A stretch of 64,000 nt of DNA from Mesodorylaimus sp. YZB2_4 (lineage: Eukaryota > Nematoda > Enoplea > Dorylaimida > Dorylaimidae), in NCBI GenBank assembly GCA_030248295.1, contig JASANH010000712.1, positions 1 to 64,000 of the forward strand. Reading direction: 5' to 3'. The translations under genes and the position numbers were made by a program. The notes under the pieces were generated by a model that was given only the letters and a program-made list of their open reading frames with translations, did no database searches and was not told the DNA's origin. This document shows, one piece after another, positions 54,201 to 64,000 of the stretch (its first letter is position 1; each line of letters begins with the position of its first letter).

Positions 54201-55833
54201 CTACACGAACGGGTATTTCGATCGGTTCGTCGGCGTCCTGCAGCAAGATCCTGAGAAGCCTGGATCGACCATTCCGATTCCAGTTGCTCTCCGAATGTGG
54301 CGCCGAATGCGTGACGTCTATCGATCGCCTGGAACTGCGCCAGTCTTGCAGCTCTTCTCGACGCTCCATGAGTCCGCCTACGCCTGCCCACAAGATTACC
54401 CTACCTTGGTGCGTCCAGTACGGGCCAGGTCGAGTGCTGGGTCAGCATCGGGTATGGAGGAAGGTGAGATCCCGTCGGGCACAGAGAGTGGGAGTGCGAG
54501 GAAACATGCCCATCGTCGTCCCCGATCAACATTTTGGGCTGGACATTCATTAGCCCATCGAGATGATTTGCCGCCACCACCTCCTCCTGGGAGTGGTGCT
54601 GCTGGCGCCTCATCTGGCACCGCATCTCGATTGCGTTCCGTATTTTATTCGTCATCGTCACGTTCTGGCACAGCTTCGTCTACTCCGCGTACCTCAAGCT
54701 CAACGTCGGGCCAGAAGCATTCTGGGTTGCCGTCTGTTTCTGAAGAACCCGAAGGTACGCCGGTTTCTGGATACACCTACACGAAGGTGTCTGGGGAACA
54801 GCTCGTTGTCGACTACTCTCGTGCGAGCGACCCTTGGTCTGGTATGGATACGACTTCGCCTGCGCCTCCGGTATCCGCCCTGACGCCTACTGTGAGCGCG
54901 CCCTCTCTGACGCCGTCTCGTCAAGTGGCTGCTGTCTCGCCCACGCCGGGTGAGCGGGACTCCAATCAACCGAATGCTGTTTCGACACCTCCCACAGCCA
55001 CGCCAGTCACGCCTGTGGTAGCCCTGACAGCTTGCACGGCGAATGTGGTCACCACCCCGCGTTGGTCCGTCTCGCCTCGTCGAATGGCTCGTCACGGTTC
55101 GCCAGGTAGGTCCTCTGGATCGCGCAGCCGTGTGCCCTCTAAGGATCTTCCCAACAAGCCATTGTGTTGGAGCCAGGATGCGTTCTTGGCTCGGCTGATT
55201 GATCCTATTCGCGAGGTCAAGGTTCCACCACGGATTGAAGATTTCCCGTTCATCCCGTTTGAATACCCCGTATATCCATCGCTGGATTGGCCTGCGTATA
55301 CTTTCGTCATCGCTTCTGAATCCAAAGCGGACTGGGTGGACGAGCTCTATTATGCGTTGCCTTCGATCATTCGGTTTACCTGTCCTCGAACGGGCATCTT
55401 TTGGTATGTTTTGTATTATCCGATTAAGCGAATTGATAAGACCTTCGTCTTGTACCTACGAGACCTTGGTCCTGGTGGTCCGAATGTCCGTTGGGTGGTT
55501 TTGGACTACTTGACGGATGAGAAATGGAATTCGGCTGCAGAGTGGATCGAATCGCGATTTGCTCATCGTTTTATTTGCCGCCGCATGGCATGGAAGGCCC
55601 GACTGCAGTCGCTGGACTCTCTCGAGCTGGAAATGTTCTTTCCTGATGCATTTTCTGGTGGTACGCCTTTTGGGCGAACTGGTCATACCCCGATTATTGA
55701 ATACGGACGAGTTGTTGGCTCTCGTCCCATGGATCCGACTAGTCTCAGCAGTATGGGCACTCGTCCTTCTACTGCTCCGCCTATTCCGCCTCATTTGCAA
55801 TGGGTTAATCAAGAGGAGAAGCTGGATTGGTAG
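51267..55833 (+). pseudogene. Third reading frame of the Ty3/gypsy element, unknown function
   Basis: One long protein of about 1,500 codons is implied. Frame 1 (51267-51764) carries a coiled-coil segment (RELDRQIREQESLVHDLDRK). A shift at about 51740-51764 leads to a frame open to TAA at 52888-52890, then in the same frame to TAG near 53011, then to 55833. The 52020-52800 part resembles a DEDD 3'-5' exonuclease fold of RNase D/EXD type (IIIDTQ, LLNDGIGKIFWDYESLCML), with catalytic acids mostly absent. The middle (53140-54400) is unrecognised. About 54400-55130 is Ser/Pro/Gly-rich, and the end is aromatic-rich. There is no membrane segment, so it is not an envelope gene. Base composition and codon use match the pol frame upstream. 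Confidence 0.6.
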
Positions 55834-56690
55834 GTGATGCCTCTCCAAGCTCCTCCAGTGGTATTTTTGCGACGGTTTTCGGTTTTGTTTGTTTTGGGTT
55901 TCGACTAATTTTCATTATTTTGCGTCATTGCGTCGATTGTGCCTTGTTGTGCCCAGTCCTCTATACAGGGTGTTTAGAGGTCTGCCAAGGTTTCTGATTA
56001 AGGGTGTCTCTTAGATTCCCTTGCTACGCCGTGCTTGTTGCCTTTGATCTCTTGCGGTTTGCAGGATGTTGCCTACCGCCTGAGGTCGCACGCTGGAGTG
56101 CCCTCTAGCTGCCTTTGGTGGGTGCTAGGTCCTCAAGGCGTCTGGACTCCTTCGGTGGTTTCCGGACTGCTCCCCTTCCCTACTACATCAGTATTCTTTC
56201 AGCACTGTCAAGAGAAGCTCCAGTGATCACCCGTTTACAACGTAGCATAGGACCACCACTACGCCGGTTAGATGAGTACGGTTCGTACGTGTGATTTCTT
56301 TGTGAACCGGTGATATCAGTGCGTGGGTTAGGACACCCGGGTGAGAGAGCTTATCGTGCTATTGGGGGAGCATTGTGCCTTGTGGTTTTGGCCTTTGGTG
56401 TGCCCGGGGACTCACCCTTGCCCTGCACTCGGCGGGTCTTTACTAAGATTGGCATTCGCTTGCCTCTCTTCCCCAGGCCTTGTGGATTCTTGCGGAAGTC
56501 TCCATGTCCCTTTTGGTTTCTCGTTTGAGGGTCACCGTATTTCTGGTCCCTGTCCCTCTCTCGCTCGCCTGGATTAGCCTGATGGCTCCCTGGATCTGCC
56601 GGCATGCTTTTCCATGGGATCCCCAGAGCGGTGTGCTCCCTCTGTTCTCGTAGGACGCGTGGGGTCACGCTTTTCTGGCGATGGGAGGAA
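55834..56690. other. 3' untranslated region with polypurine tract
   Basis: GC-rich, with no supportable gene. GATGGGAGGAA (56680-56690) immediately precedes TGTAATAGG and fits a polypurine tract that primes plus-strand synthesis in LTR elements. Confidence 0.4.
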
Positions 56691-57090
56691 TGTAATAGGT
56701 GCCTTCAGTGGTTATCCTATTTGCATAAGACATCTAGTGTGCACAAGAGGCACAGCCTATTTGTCAGACATCTAGTGTGCACACGAGGCACAGACTACTT
56801 GTCTCCTTCCTCCCGGGTCAGGGCTGAGCGAGGCCAAGAGGCCGAGCTGACTGGTTTTCCTAACATGCGAGGGATTGATGGGACTAGTTCCTGGACCGCG
56901 AGCACCACCTATATAAAGGCTCTGCTCCTGGCCTGGCGAGATCAGTTCGATCAGTGAGACTCCTCGACGACCTGACGATTGTAGCTGGCTCTTCCGATCC
57001 TACGTGAGTCCCCCTAGTCCGGCGTAGTGGACGCTAGTAATAAACTATACTGGTACTTGGGCTGCGTGGCTTGATTTGAACCTCTACACC
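56691..57090 (+). repeat. LTR-like sequence (probable 3' LTR)
   Basis: It starts TGTAATAGG after a polypurine tract. Two 35-bp tandem repeats (GACATCTAGTGTGCACA...) at about 56729-56800 look like U3 enhancer units. A TATA box CTATATAAAG lies at 56918-56927 and a polyadenylation signal AATAAA at 57039-57044. The end is about ...CTCTACA at 57090. A second copy is not in the window, so the exact ends are estimates. Confidence 0.5.
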
Positions 57091-58773
57091 ATAGCGCAGT
57101 TGGTTCAGTGTACTAGCACGAGAACCCGACTGTTTCATGGTGCGTGCAACAGCCCTTCTTCGCACTCGTACCGGCGGGTTTGGGCTGATCTTACAAGCGA
57201 GTGGTCCAAGGTCTTCCATAGCCCAAGCCTGGTAGAAAGGCTTATTCCTGCAGAGTAACGATCACCAAGACCCCGATTCCTAAACAAACCCCTCAGGCGT
57301 GTATGCCGCGCCTCCCCAAGGGTGCCTGCAACTGCTCTATGCAATGTTACACCAGCCTGGCTGCGGGTCGAATGTGTAGTAGGCGTGTCTGGCCTGTGGA
57401 GAAGGTAGTGTATCTGGTTGCCTTAGCTGGCCGCCTTATGCACTGAGCAGTATGTGGTTGCCTTGACTGGCCGCCGCATACAGCGTATCAGTTGCCTTCG
57501 TTGGCCGCTCGATACGCTTCTCCAGGCGGGGCTGAAACCCGTCGGGTTGATGTCTCGGGCACCTACGACTAGGTGGAGGGTTTTTGAGTCCATCCGCTCC
57601 CTGCGGTATCTTCTCCAATGTAGGGCTATTCCGCCTATTACAAATGCACCCGGTCCTGAGATGCCTACGCTGGCGGACAGTTCCACTGTCGATGGCGCAG
57701 TAAAGTAAGTAACGTCTGTCAACACCAGAGGATCTTTTACGAAGCACAACAAAGCACGACGATGTCTCAGCCATCCTAGATCTTACCCCCAGACCAATCC
57801 GCAGACAAACCAAGTACCTGCCCTGGAGTCAACTCCTGGACTCTTCCAGTATGAACCAAAGGAAACGACGACCGCAGAGGCCCTTTGAGAGTATGCTAAT
57901 TAAAGTCCCTGGCGGGCGCCTAGCCTGCCCCACGATTCGGCCAATGGGGGTGGACAACACGAAAGGGGTGGCTCCCCGCAAATTCAGAACAAAACAGATG
58001 GAACCGAATCGAGCGAAAAACAAGCAAGGGAGAGCCGATCTCTCCTGGCGGCCTGCACAAATACCGCCCTGGCTCCTCCTAACCGAGCCAACTGCCCAAG
58101 CCACACCCTCAGGAATCTCAGGCGCCCCCAAGCGGCAATGGTCACAACAGGCTCTTATGTTAATCGGGAATTTGTTGCTCGGTTTGACGAGAATGCCAGC
58201 TCTTGTGAGAATTCAGAGAAGCAGTAGTCTTGGAACAGCGGAAGATATCACATTGGACAGGCATACTGGATTGAAGACAGGACCGCACACACGACCGTAC
58301 AAAAGCAATCAGGGAATGCTCAATGGCGTCTATTGGTCATGCAAAGTTCTTTTCAGCTCCAGGTGGGTCAAATTCGGTATGAGTCATCACATTGGACTCC
58401 TATTGGTCGGTGCGTGATGATGAGTCATCCACCATGTAGCCATGCTATCAAACAAGTCCGAACATGTCGCTGACGTCATATCCTCGTGATATGTGATGTC
58501 ATAGGTTTATTGTGTCACTCACGGGTCAACAAGCGTGATTTATCAGTTACGTTAGTATGGCCAATCGGTAAAGGTAGGATGACTCATTTGTAGCGGAGGC
58601 TTAGCCAGCAACTGGTCTGTCAGCCAGAGTATTCCATTGCTTCGAGACAGCTCCGATTCAACTTTACGTCACTGTTGTGTATCTCTTGGAAGGTATGTAC
58701 ATAATGCGTGCAGTGCCTGTGCTTGTGTGTCTAGTCCGATAGCCAGGACTACTGTATGCTCACTTTACTGCAG
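57091..58773. other. Downstream region without a recognised gene
   Basis: It holds an A-box-like TAGCGCAGTTGG at 57092-57103 without a matching B box at the right distance, repeated GGCCGCC words near 57420-57500 and several long but featureless frames. Direct copies of an ATTGG-type segment lie near 58340 and 58390. I cannot support a gene. Confidence 0.4.
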
Positions 58774-59037
58774 ATGCCTCCGAAACGACGGGCCATCAAT
58801 GGTTTTTTTCTTCATGCGCTCACTGTAAAACAAAGGCAGGAGTTGGCAGCTGGTCACAGAATCAAGAATCGCGACGCAGTTGACATTGCCGACCATGATT
58901 GGGCTGTGTACACTAAAGCCGAAAAGGATCTTTGGAAAATGATGGCCAGGAAACTACGTAAATCGGAACTCTACGTTACCAACTGGCGCAATAACCTGGG
59001 ATACGAAGTTAAGTCGTCGATATGCTGCTCACTGTGA
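58774..59037 (+). CDS. HMG-box exon (Maelstrom-like)
   Basis: The ATG at 58774 directly follows a splice acceptor (TTACTGCAG). The frame reads MPPKRRAINGFFLHALTVKQ, then DIADHDWAVYTKAEKDLWKM and a basic tail, in the pattern of an HMG box of the Maelstrom type (A-x-N-x-F-F start, W and EK-x2-W near the end). A splice donor may lie at 58958. Possible further exons are near 59022-59150 and 59239-59312, the latter ending at a GGTAAG donor. Maelstrom acts in the piRNA pathway, but the box alone does not prove orthology. Perhaps a host gene fragment. Confidence 0.45.
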   Translation: MPPKRRAINGFFLHALTVKQRQELAAGHRIKNRDAVDIADHDWAVYTKAEKDLWKMMARKLRKSELYVTNWRNNLGYEVKSSICCSL

Positions 59038-59526
59038 TGAAGGAATGGCCTAAACTCTACACAAATAAGTGTGACATATGGATAGAAATTGCTAACTTGC
59101 AAGAAAACGATAGAATTCGCTCGTTGGACAATGCCTCGATTGTGCATTCGTACTTCAACCGCTCATGTAAACCCCAGAACGTCATACCTTTGGTTTTTTT
59201 TTTTTCGCCGTACATGCTGTACATACAATGCCGGTAGGATTATGAAATTGGACAGACGGAAATCGGCCCCATCCACAGGCGCGTTCCTAATCTGATAATT
59301 GCTCATGATGGTAAGTTGTCTTCCTTCATCTGATATGTATCTATATATGTAGTATTCGCGCTCCGACGAAATGACACTTGATGAAAATTACACCGTTTGG
59401 GTCTTTCAGGAGCATTTATAGTCGACAAAATTTCTACACCTACCAGTAGTAATAGAGGGGGTACTGAGCTGGTACCTTTTGCGGCACAATGGTTAAGCAT
59501 AGACAGTGTAAAGTAGCGCGCGAAGC

Positions 59527-60057
59527 GTCATGTGTTAAACTACCTACAGTAATCCTGGAGCAGTTACAGTAATCCAAAAATCGTCAAAGGGCAGAGACAT
59601 GATTTTAAAATTTTTCAACTGCGAAGGACTGACGAGTTGTTTTTTTTCTACAAACTGATGCCGCATCACATCGCTTGTTGCGACAGTCGCATTCCTATAG
59701 TATAGTTATATCCTCTTTACGATGCGGCAAATAAGCTTATCCGCGATGCGACCGTTATGATAGTATTGTTGCTCGCGGCAGATAAGGGTTGACTGCGTCA
59801 ATTAGCCCGTAAAAGTCGCGCGCTTATTTGACGCATCGCATCGAACTATACTACAGCCTACAGCCTTAAAAGAAGCAGCAGTAAAGAGCCGATAATAGGC
59901 GTTAAAAGCGAGTCGGTGTCCACTGTCATGTGTGAAACTACCTACAGTAATCCTGGGCCAGTTACAGTAATCCTAAAATCGTCAAAGGGCAGAGACATGG
60001 TTTTAAAATTTTTCAATGGCGAAGGACTGACGAGTTGATTTTTTTCTGCAAACTGAT
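59527..60057. repeat. 133-bp direct repeats flanking a 160-bp inverted-repeat segment
   Basis: 59527-59659 and 59925-60057 are about 92 percent alike by eye (GTCATGTG...CTACCTACAGTAATCCTGG). Between them 59694-59736 and 59820-59856 form imperfect inverted arms (CTATAGTATAGTT...GATGCGGCAAATAAGC). From 60058 to 60800 I see only T-rich non-coding DNA. Confidence 0.65.
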
Positions 60058-60964
60058 CAGGTGGCTAGCAAAATTTAAAATATTATTTCTGTTTTCTTTT
60101 CTTTGTCCTTTGTTTCTACGTGGAACTTTGGTTATTTCTTCTGCTTAGTAATATCGTTAAAGGACTGACGAACTGTTTTTGATATATTTTTCATCTTCGT
60201 TACATTCTGTTGTGCATTGCTATATGATCTTATGGCATTTTTTTTTTCTTTTTCGATTTTTTTAAATCTGTGCATTTTCTAAAAGTTTTAATTTGTTTTG
60301 TGCAATGTTTGTACTATCTAATGACATCTTGGTTTTTTCACTTCTGACATTTTATAGAAAAAATAGTTGTGCATAAGTGTAAAGTCTTGAAATTATCGCA
60401 GGCTACAAAGTGCAACCCAGGAAATACGGGTATACGGACACGGCGTTCTGTGCTGGGTGTAAAGTTATTACCCAACACAAAGACTAGTTGCCGTCGATTA
60501 ATTTAAACTACAGTAAGCTATTCAGGGCACACTGGTATGTAATCAATTTAGATATCGACGAAGGGTGTGCTGTAGTCAGTGTAAAGTTACATCAATCCAC
60601 AGAGCCTGCTGCTAATTTTGCTTATGTAACGTATAGTGAGAAATATGAAGTGTAAAGCAGCGCTGTACTTACAGTACAGTAAGCTAGTCTTGCGAAGATC
60701 GCTTATGGATAATAGCTCACATGAATGTCACAACCTATCATGGATAGTGTAGAGTGGATGAAATAACAAATTCAATGACAAGTGTAAGTTTACGTCACAT
60801 AACTTCCATAAACCTACATAATGCCACACAATAACAAATGCTAAACGATAGTATCACAAACAGACTCACTGTTGATCGTCTCCTTGACCACTGCTCGTGA
60901 CCACTCCAGAATTGAAAACTGACCGCTGGAGCTCTTCTGCAAACCACCTTTCACGACGACTGCA

Positions 60965-61400
60965 GAATGGACAATGAGAGCAGAAAGTCTAGACTTGCTC
61001 CATTTATAGCCAAAGTACACCCAAAAGTACACCCAAAAGTACACCCGTGAGTCACCCATAAGTTCACCCCCCCCCCCCCCCCAGATCGGCTATCGAGTAC
61101 ACCCTGACCAATTAGGAGCGAGTATGTACACCCATCGACAATAAAGCGCACCTATGAGTCATCCAAAAAGTCGACCACCCAAGGTCACCCCTAAAGTCAC
61201 CCATTTGAGTACACCTCAGCCAATCAGAATCGAGTATGTGTACCAACCAACATCGGCTATCAGGCGCATATATGAGTCACCCCTAAAAGTCACCCCCGAG
61301 ATCGGCTATCAAGTACACCTTGACCAATTATAGAATCGAGAAAGTACACCCGTGAGTCATCTAGCGCCTCTAATGAGTACACCCAAACGAGATCACCCCC
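60965..61400. repeat. Dispersed AGTACACCC / AGTCACCC motif field
   Basis: At least ten copies of GAGTACACCC- or AGTCACCC-like words with partial larger units (GATCGGCTATC...GACCAATTA) lie upstream of the second polymerase. A run of about 15 C lies at 61067-61082. It may be part of a Polinton terminal repeat or promoter. Confidence 0.55.
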
Positions 61401-61419
61401 TTCCAGAAATCTATAAAGG

Positions 61420-61427
61420 AGGCCGTT
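61420..61427 (+). promoter_or_regulatory. TATA-like box of the second polymerase gene
   Basis: CTATAAAG at about 61420-61427, 101 bp before the ATG at 61528. Pyrimidine-rich CAGTATTCACTCC about 30 bp downstream could contain the start site. Confidence 0.45.
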
Positions 61428-61527
61428 TAGCCGACTGGTCAGTATTCACTCCAGTCTAGCCGGTGAAAAGCCGTCTTCGTTCAGTTCTGTGTTCTTCTTA
61501 ATTTGCATCAAACTCCAAAAATCAGAA

Positions 61528-64000
61528 ATGCCCAAACGGAATGCTTTTTTTGTGGAAGCTCATTTCGGTGATCTTGATGATATTGGTACTGTGGCAATGA
61601 AATTTGTTTGTGGTGATTGTGGCAAGTTGTTCCAATGTCAAGACAAATTGCAACGGCATCAAAGTGATCATTGTGGCCAAGGCAATATTGATTATCAGTA
61701 TCTCGGTGGCTGTTATTGAAGCACCAACGACCATTTTCGATGAGCTGATTGAATTCGGAATTGTGGTCGAGAAGGACAAGCAAATGTGCCATTCGTTTGC
61801 CACCCGGGATTGTGAGGCCATCTTGGAACAGATCCAACCGACGATCCGAAGAAATGGGATGGATGAAGATATGGAACGCAGACTCAATGAGCAGAATATG
61901 GAAGTGGAATATTTGGAAGATGAACTTCCCAGTTTGCAATTCAAAGAGCAGCACAAGGTGGTCAGTGGTGCCTTAAAGTCGACTGTCCCCGGCTGCACCG
62001 AGACCAAATTTTTTCTCAACAAAGATCCAGAAGCCTTGGTCGAAGAAATGTATCAGACCATGATCGATTGGAGTGATCAAAATATGAATTGCAAAAGGCC
62101 AAGTTGAAACCAGAATTTGACAAGATCGAAGAACTCCACAATCAAGTTTCGCAAGTGATTGCCAATGGTCGAAACGTGTTCAGAGAGATGGAAACCTTGA
62201 AGAAATTGGTGGCATTGTACAAGAAGCTGGATCGCTATTTTCGTCAGCTAACCATTATTACGTACAATGGTGGAAAATATGATTTGAATTTGGTGAAGAA
62301 GCTGCTGTTTCCGGAAATGGTCAGGAGAGTTCGACAAGCCCGTATTGAAAGGAAAGAAGCTGGTGATTATACCAAATTAGTGCCGGAAGAGTGTCAATGG
62401 CCAACACTGATCAAGAAAGGTGGTTCAATCATCTGCCTGGCCACTCGTGAACTTCGGTTCTTGGACGCAATGATGTATATGGCCGCTGGTACCAACTTGG
62501 ACAAATTTATCAAGGCATCCAAATGGTTCACAGAAAGGCTGCTATCCGTATGAACTGATCCGAAGCTACAAAGATTTAGAGAAAATTAAAGAATTTTCAC
62601 CCAGGTCGGCCTTTTATTCCACTTTGAAGAATGGTACCATTTCGGTTGAAGAATATGAAAGTGGAAAAAGAATTTGGGACGGATTGGAAGTCAGGAATAT
62701 GTTGGAGTATACCAAAGTCTGCAACTCGTTGGACGTGGACCCGTTTCTGCAAGCCTGTACCATCATGGCCGAAACTTATTGGAAAGATTTCAAAATTGAT
62801 ATTTTCAAAGAAGCCATGAGTATTCCGGGTGTTTGCCTCGCCTATTTGTTCAAGAGTCTTCACCAAGTGCAGCCATCCACCAGCTTTGGTTTATTTTCGG
62901 AGGATGAAAAAGAACTGTGTGAAGAATTATACAGCAACAAATCGTTGTGTGGTGGTCTTTCGTTTATTGGGCAAAGAATTGCCATCAAAGATGAAACTCC
63001 GATTCGGGGCGATCCGCAGAAGTTTGTCAAAAAAGTGGTCGGATACGATTTCAACGCTCTTCATTTATCGGCCATCATGCAAGACATGCCCACTGGCTAT
63101 CCTGATTATTTCAAACTGAATGAAGAAACCGGACAGCAGGAAAGGAAGTCCAAGAGAATGGAAGAAATTCTGAAAGAAAAGCATTGCCACGGAGAAGTGG
63201 AGTATTCGAAGTTTCGGGCTTGGATGGACAATATTTACATTCACCACGCTCACCACGGACCTTTAAAAGAAATTGGGTGTACACCAATGGAGAGTCGATG
63301 GGTTCGCCAGGGATGCCAAACCGAAACCGAAAGTCTTTGAATTCAATGGCTGCTATTACAACCATCATGGCAACGGATGCCTGAACAAGAATGTCAGACC
63401 AACTCCAGCCAACCAGCAGCAACAGCAGCAAGATGCTGCCAAGTATCAAGAACTGTCTGATATGGGTTTTGAAGTGGATATTTTCTGGGAATGTGAATGG
63501 AATGCCGTCAAGAAACTGGCCCGTCTGATCAGAGAAGGGGAACCGGTTGATCCTAGCTGAAAGAAGTTCGCCGATGTGGCCGCCAAGTACAATGAATATT
63601 TGAAGTTGCACCCAATTCGTCAATTCTCACATTCCGCCCAGATCAGCCAGGAAGAAATGTTGAAAGCCATTATGCAAGAAAAGGTTTTCGCTTTCGCAAA
63701 GGTCAATATCTATACTCGAGAAGATATGAAAGAACTGTATGAAGACTTTCCGCCCATTATCAAGCACGCAAGTGTGGGCCTGGACGATATTGGACCGTAC
63801 ATAAGAGAAATCGCTTAGAGGAAAAGCCTGCTCAAGAAGCCACGTGACTGCCTCATCGGCAGTTATTTCGGTGAAGAAATTTGGTTGATGAAACCATTAT
63901 TGAAGTTCTACCAAACGCATGGAGTGGAGATCAAAAAAATTCATACCGTAGTTCATTACGATAAGGAGAATGCCTTCAAGTGGTTCGGGAAAAAAGTGAC
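61528..64000 (+). pseudogene. Second Polinton-type DNA polymerase B, N-terminal part
   Basis: A family B polymerase running off the right edge. In order: a C2H2-like finger (CGDCGKLFQCQDKLQRH) at 61609; an exonuclease I acid pair in TRDCEAIL (61800); exonuclease II in ITYNGGKYDLN (62258-62290); FLDAMMYMAAG (62458); the SIPGVC segment (62819); motif A in VVGYDFNALHLSAIMQDMP (63038-63092); and the segment after motif A with RDCLIGSYFGEEIW (63847). The frame changes at about 61715, 62085, 62530, 63275 and 63560, and stops occur at 63558 and 63816, so the copy is broken. It does not overlap the part of polymerase present at 1-1028, so the two cannot be compared. Confidence 0.85.

Noticed and set aside
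54182..55095. Several long minus- and plus-strand frames
   Set aside because: Shadows of the Ser/Pro/Gly-rich, GC-biased part of the third Ty3/gypsy reading frame.
57092..57103. tRNA gene suggested by an exact A box
   Set aside because: No B box at the required distance and no cloverleaf.
57851..58417. 188-codon plus-strand frame
   Set aside because: An opposite-strand frame of similar quality exists, and neither shows a domain or splice context.

Overview
The window looks like transposon-dense DNA from a small-intron invertebrate animal. Supporting signs are spliceosomal introns of about 50-62 nt with GT/AG borders inside element genes, animal-type mobile elements (Polinton/adintovirus-like, Helitron, Ty3/gypsy, PIF/Harbinger, L1/Tx1-like LINE), and no bacterial gene organisation. 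A stretch of degenerate TTAGGC repeats would fit a nematode, but I cannot name the species. Almost nothing here is clearly an ordinary host gene. Most coding regions carry one-base frameshifts or single in-frame stops, so most elements are old or the assembly contains indel errors.

Layout. 1-11.4 kb: a Polinton/adintovirus-like element. A split DNA polymerase B end lies on the plus strand. On the minus strand, in transcription order, are a zinc-binding protein, a retroviral-type integrase with chromodomain, a penton-like protein, a basic protein, a major capsid-like protein, a packaging ATPase and a core-like protein. Accessory genes encode two related secreted or membrane Cys-rich proteins, a double-stranded-RNA-binding protein and a Cys-rich protein. 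11.4-21.2 kb: a 3.3-kb block present twice in tandem at near identity (a YqaJ-type exonuclease and another secreted Cys-rich protein), plus a 1,321-bp perfect-length inverted repeat that starts with AG and ends with CT, as Polinton termini do. 21.8-23.3 kb: an SGNH hydrolase and a NADAR-domain protein, both with introns. 24.8-32.5 kb: a Helitron on the minus strand with repeat-rich N-terminus, DUF6570-like region, two-Tyr Rep, PIF1 helicase and, unusually, a C-terminal ubiquitin-specific-protease domain. 33-38 kb: minisatellites, a 1-kb inverted-repeat element and a broken LINE. 38.1-42.4 kb: a DDE-integrase element with 727-bp inverted repeats. 44-47.7 kb: a palindromic MITE, a decayed gag and a Harbinger element. 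48.2-57.1 kb: a Ty3/gypsy element, 5'-truncated in RNase H, whose integrase ends in a canonical PWWP domain; it is followed by a long unknown third reading frame and an LTR-like sequence. 58.8 kb: an HMG-box exon. 61.4-64 kb: the start of a second Polinton-type polymerase that runs off the right edge.

The strongest novelty is the Ty3/gypsy integrase-PWWP fusion at 48229-50880: a chromatin reader takes the place of the chromodomain used by chromoviruses. The Helitron-USP fusion and the NADAR/SGNH pair come next.
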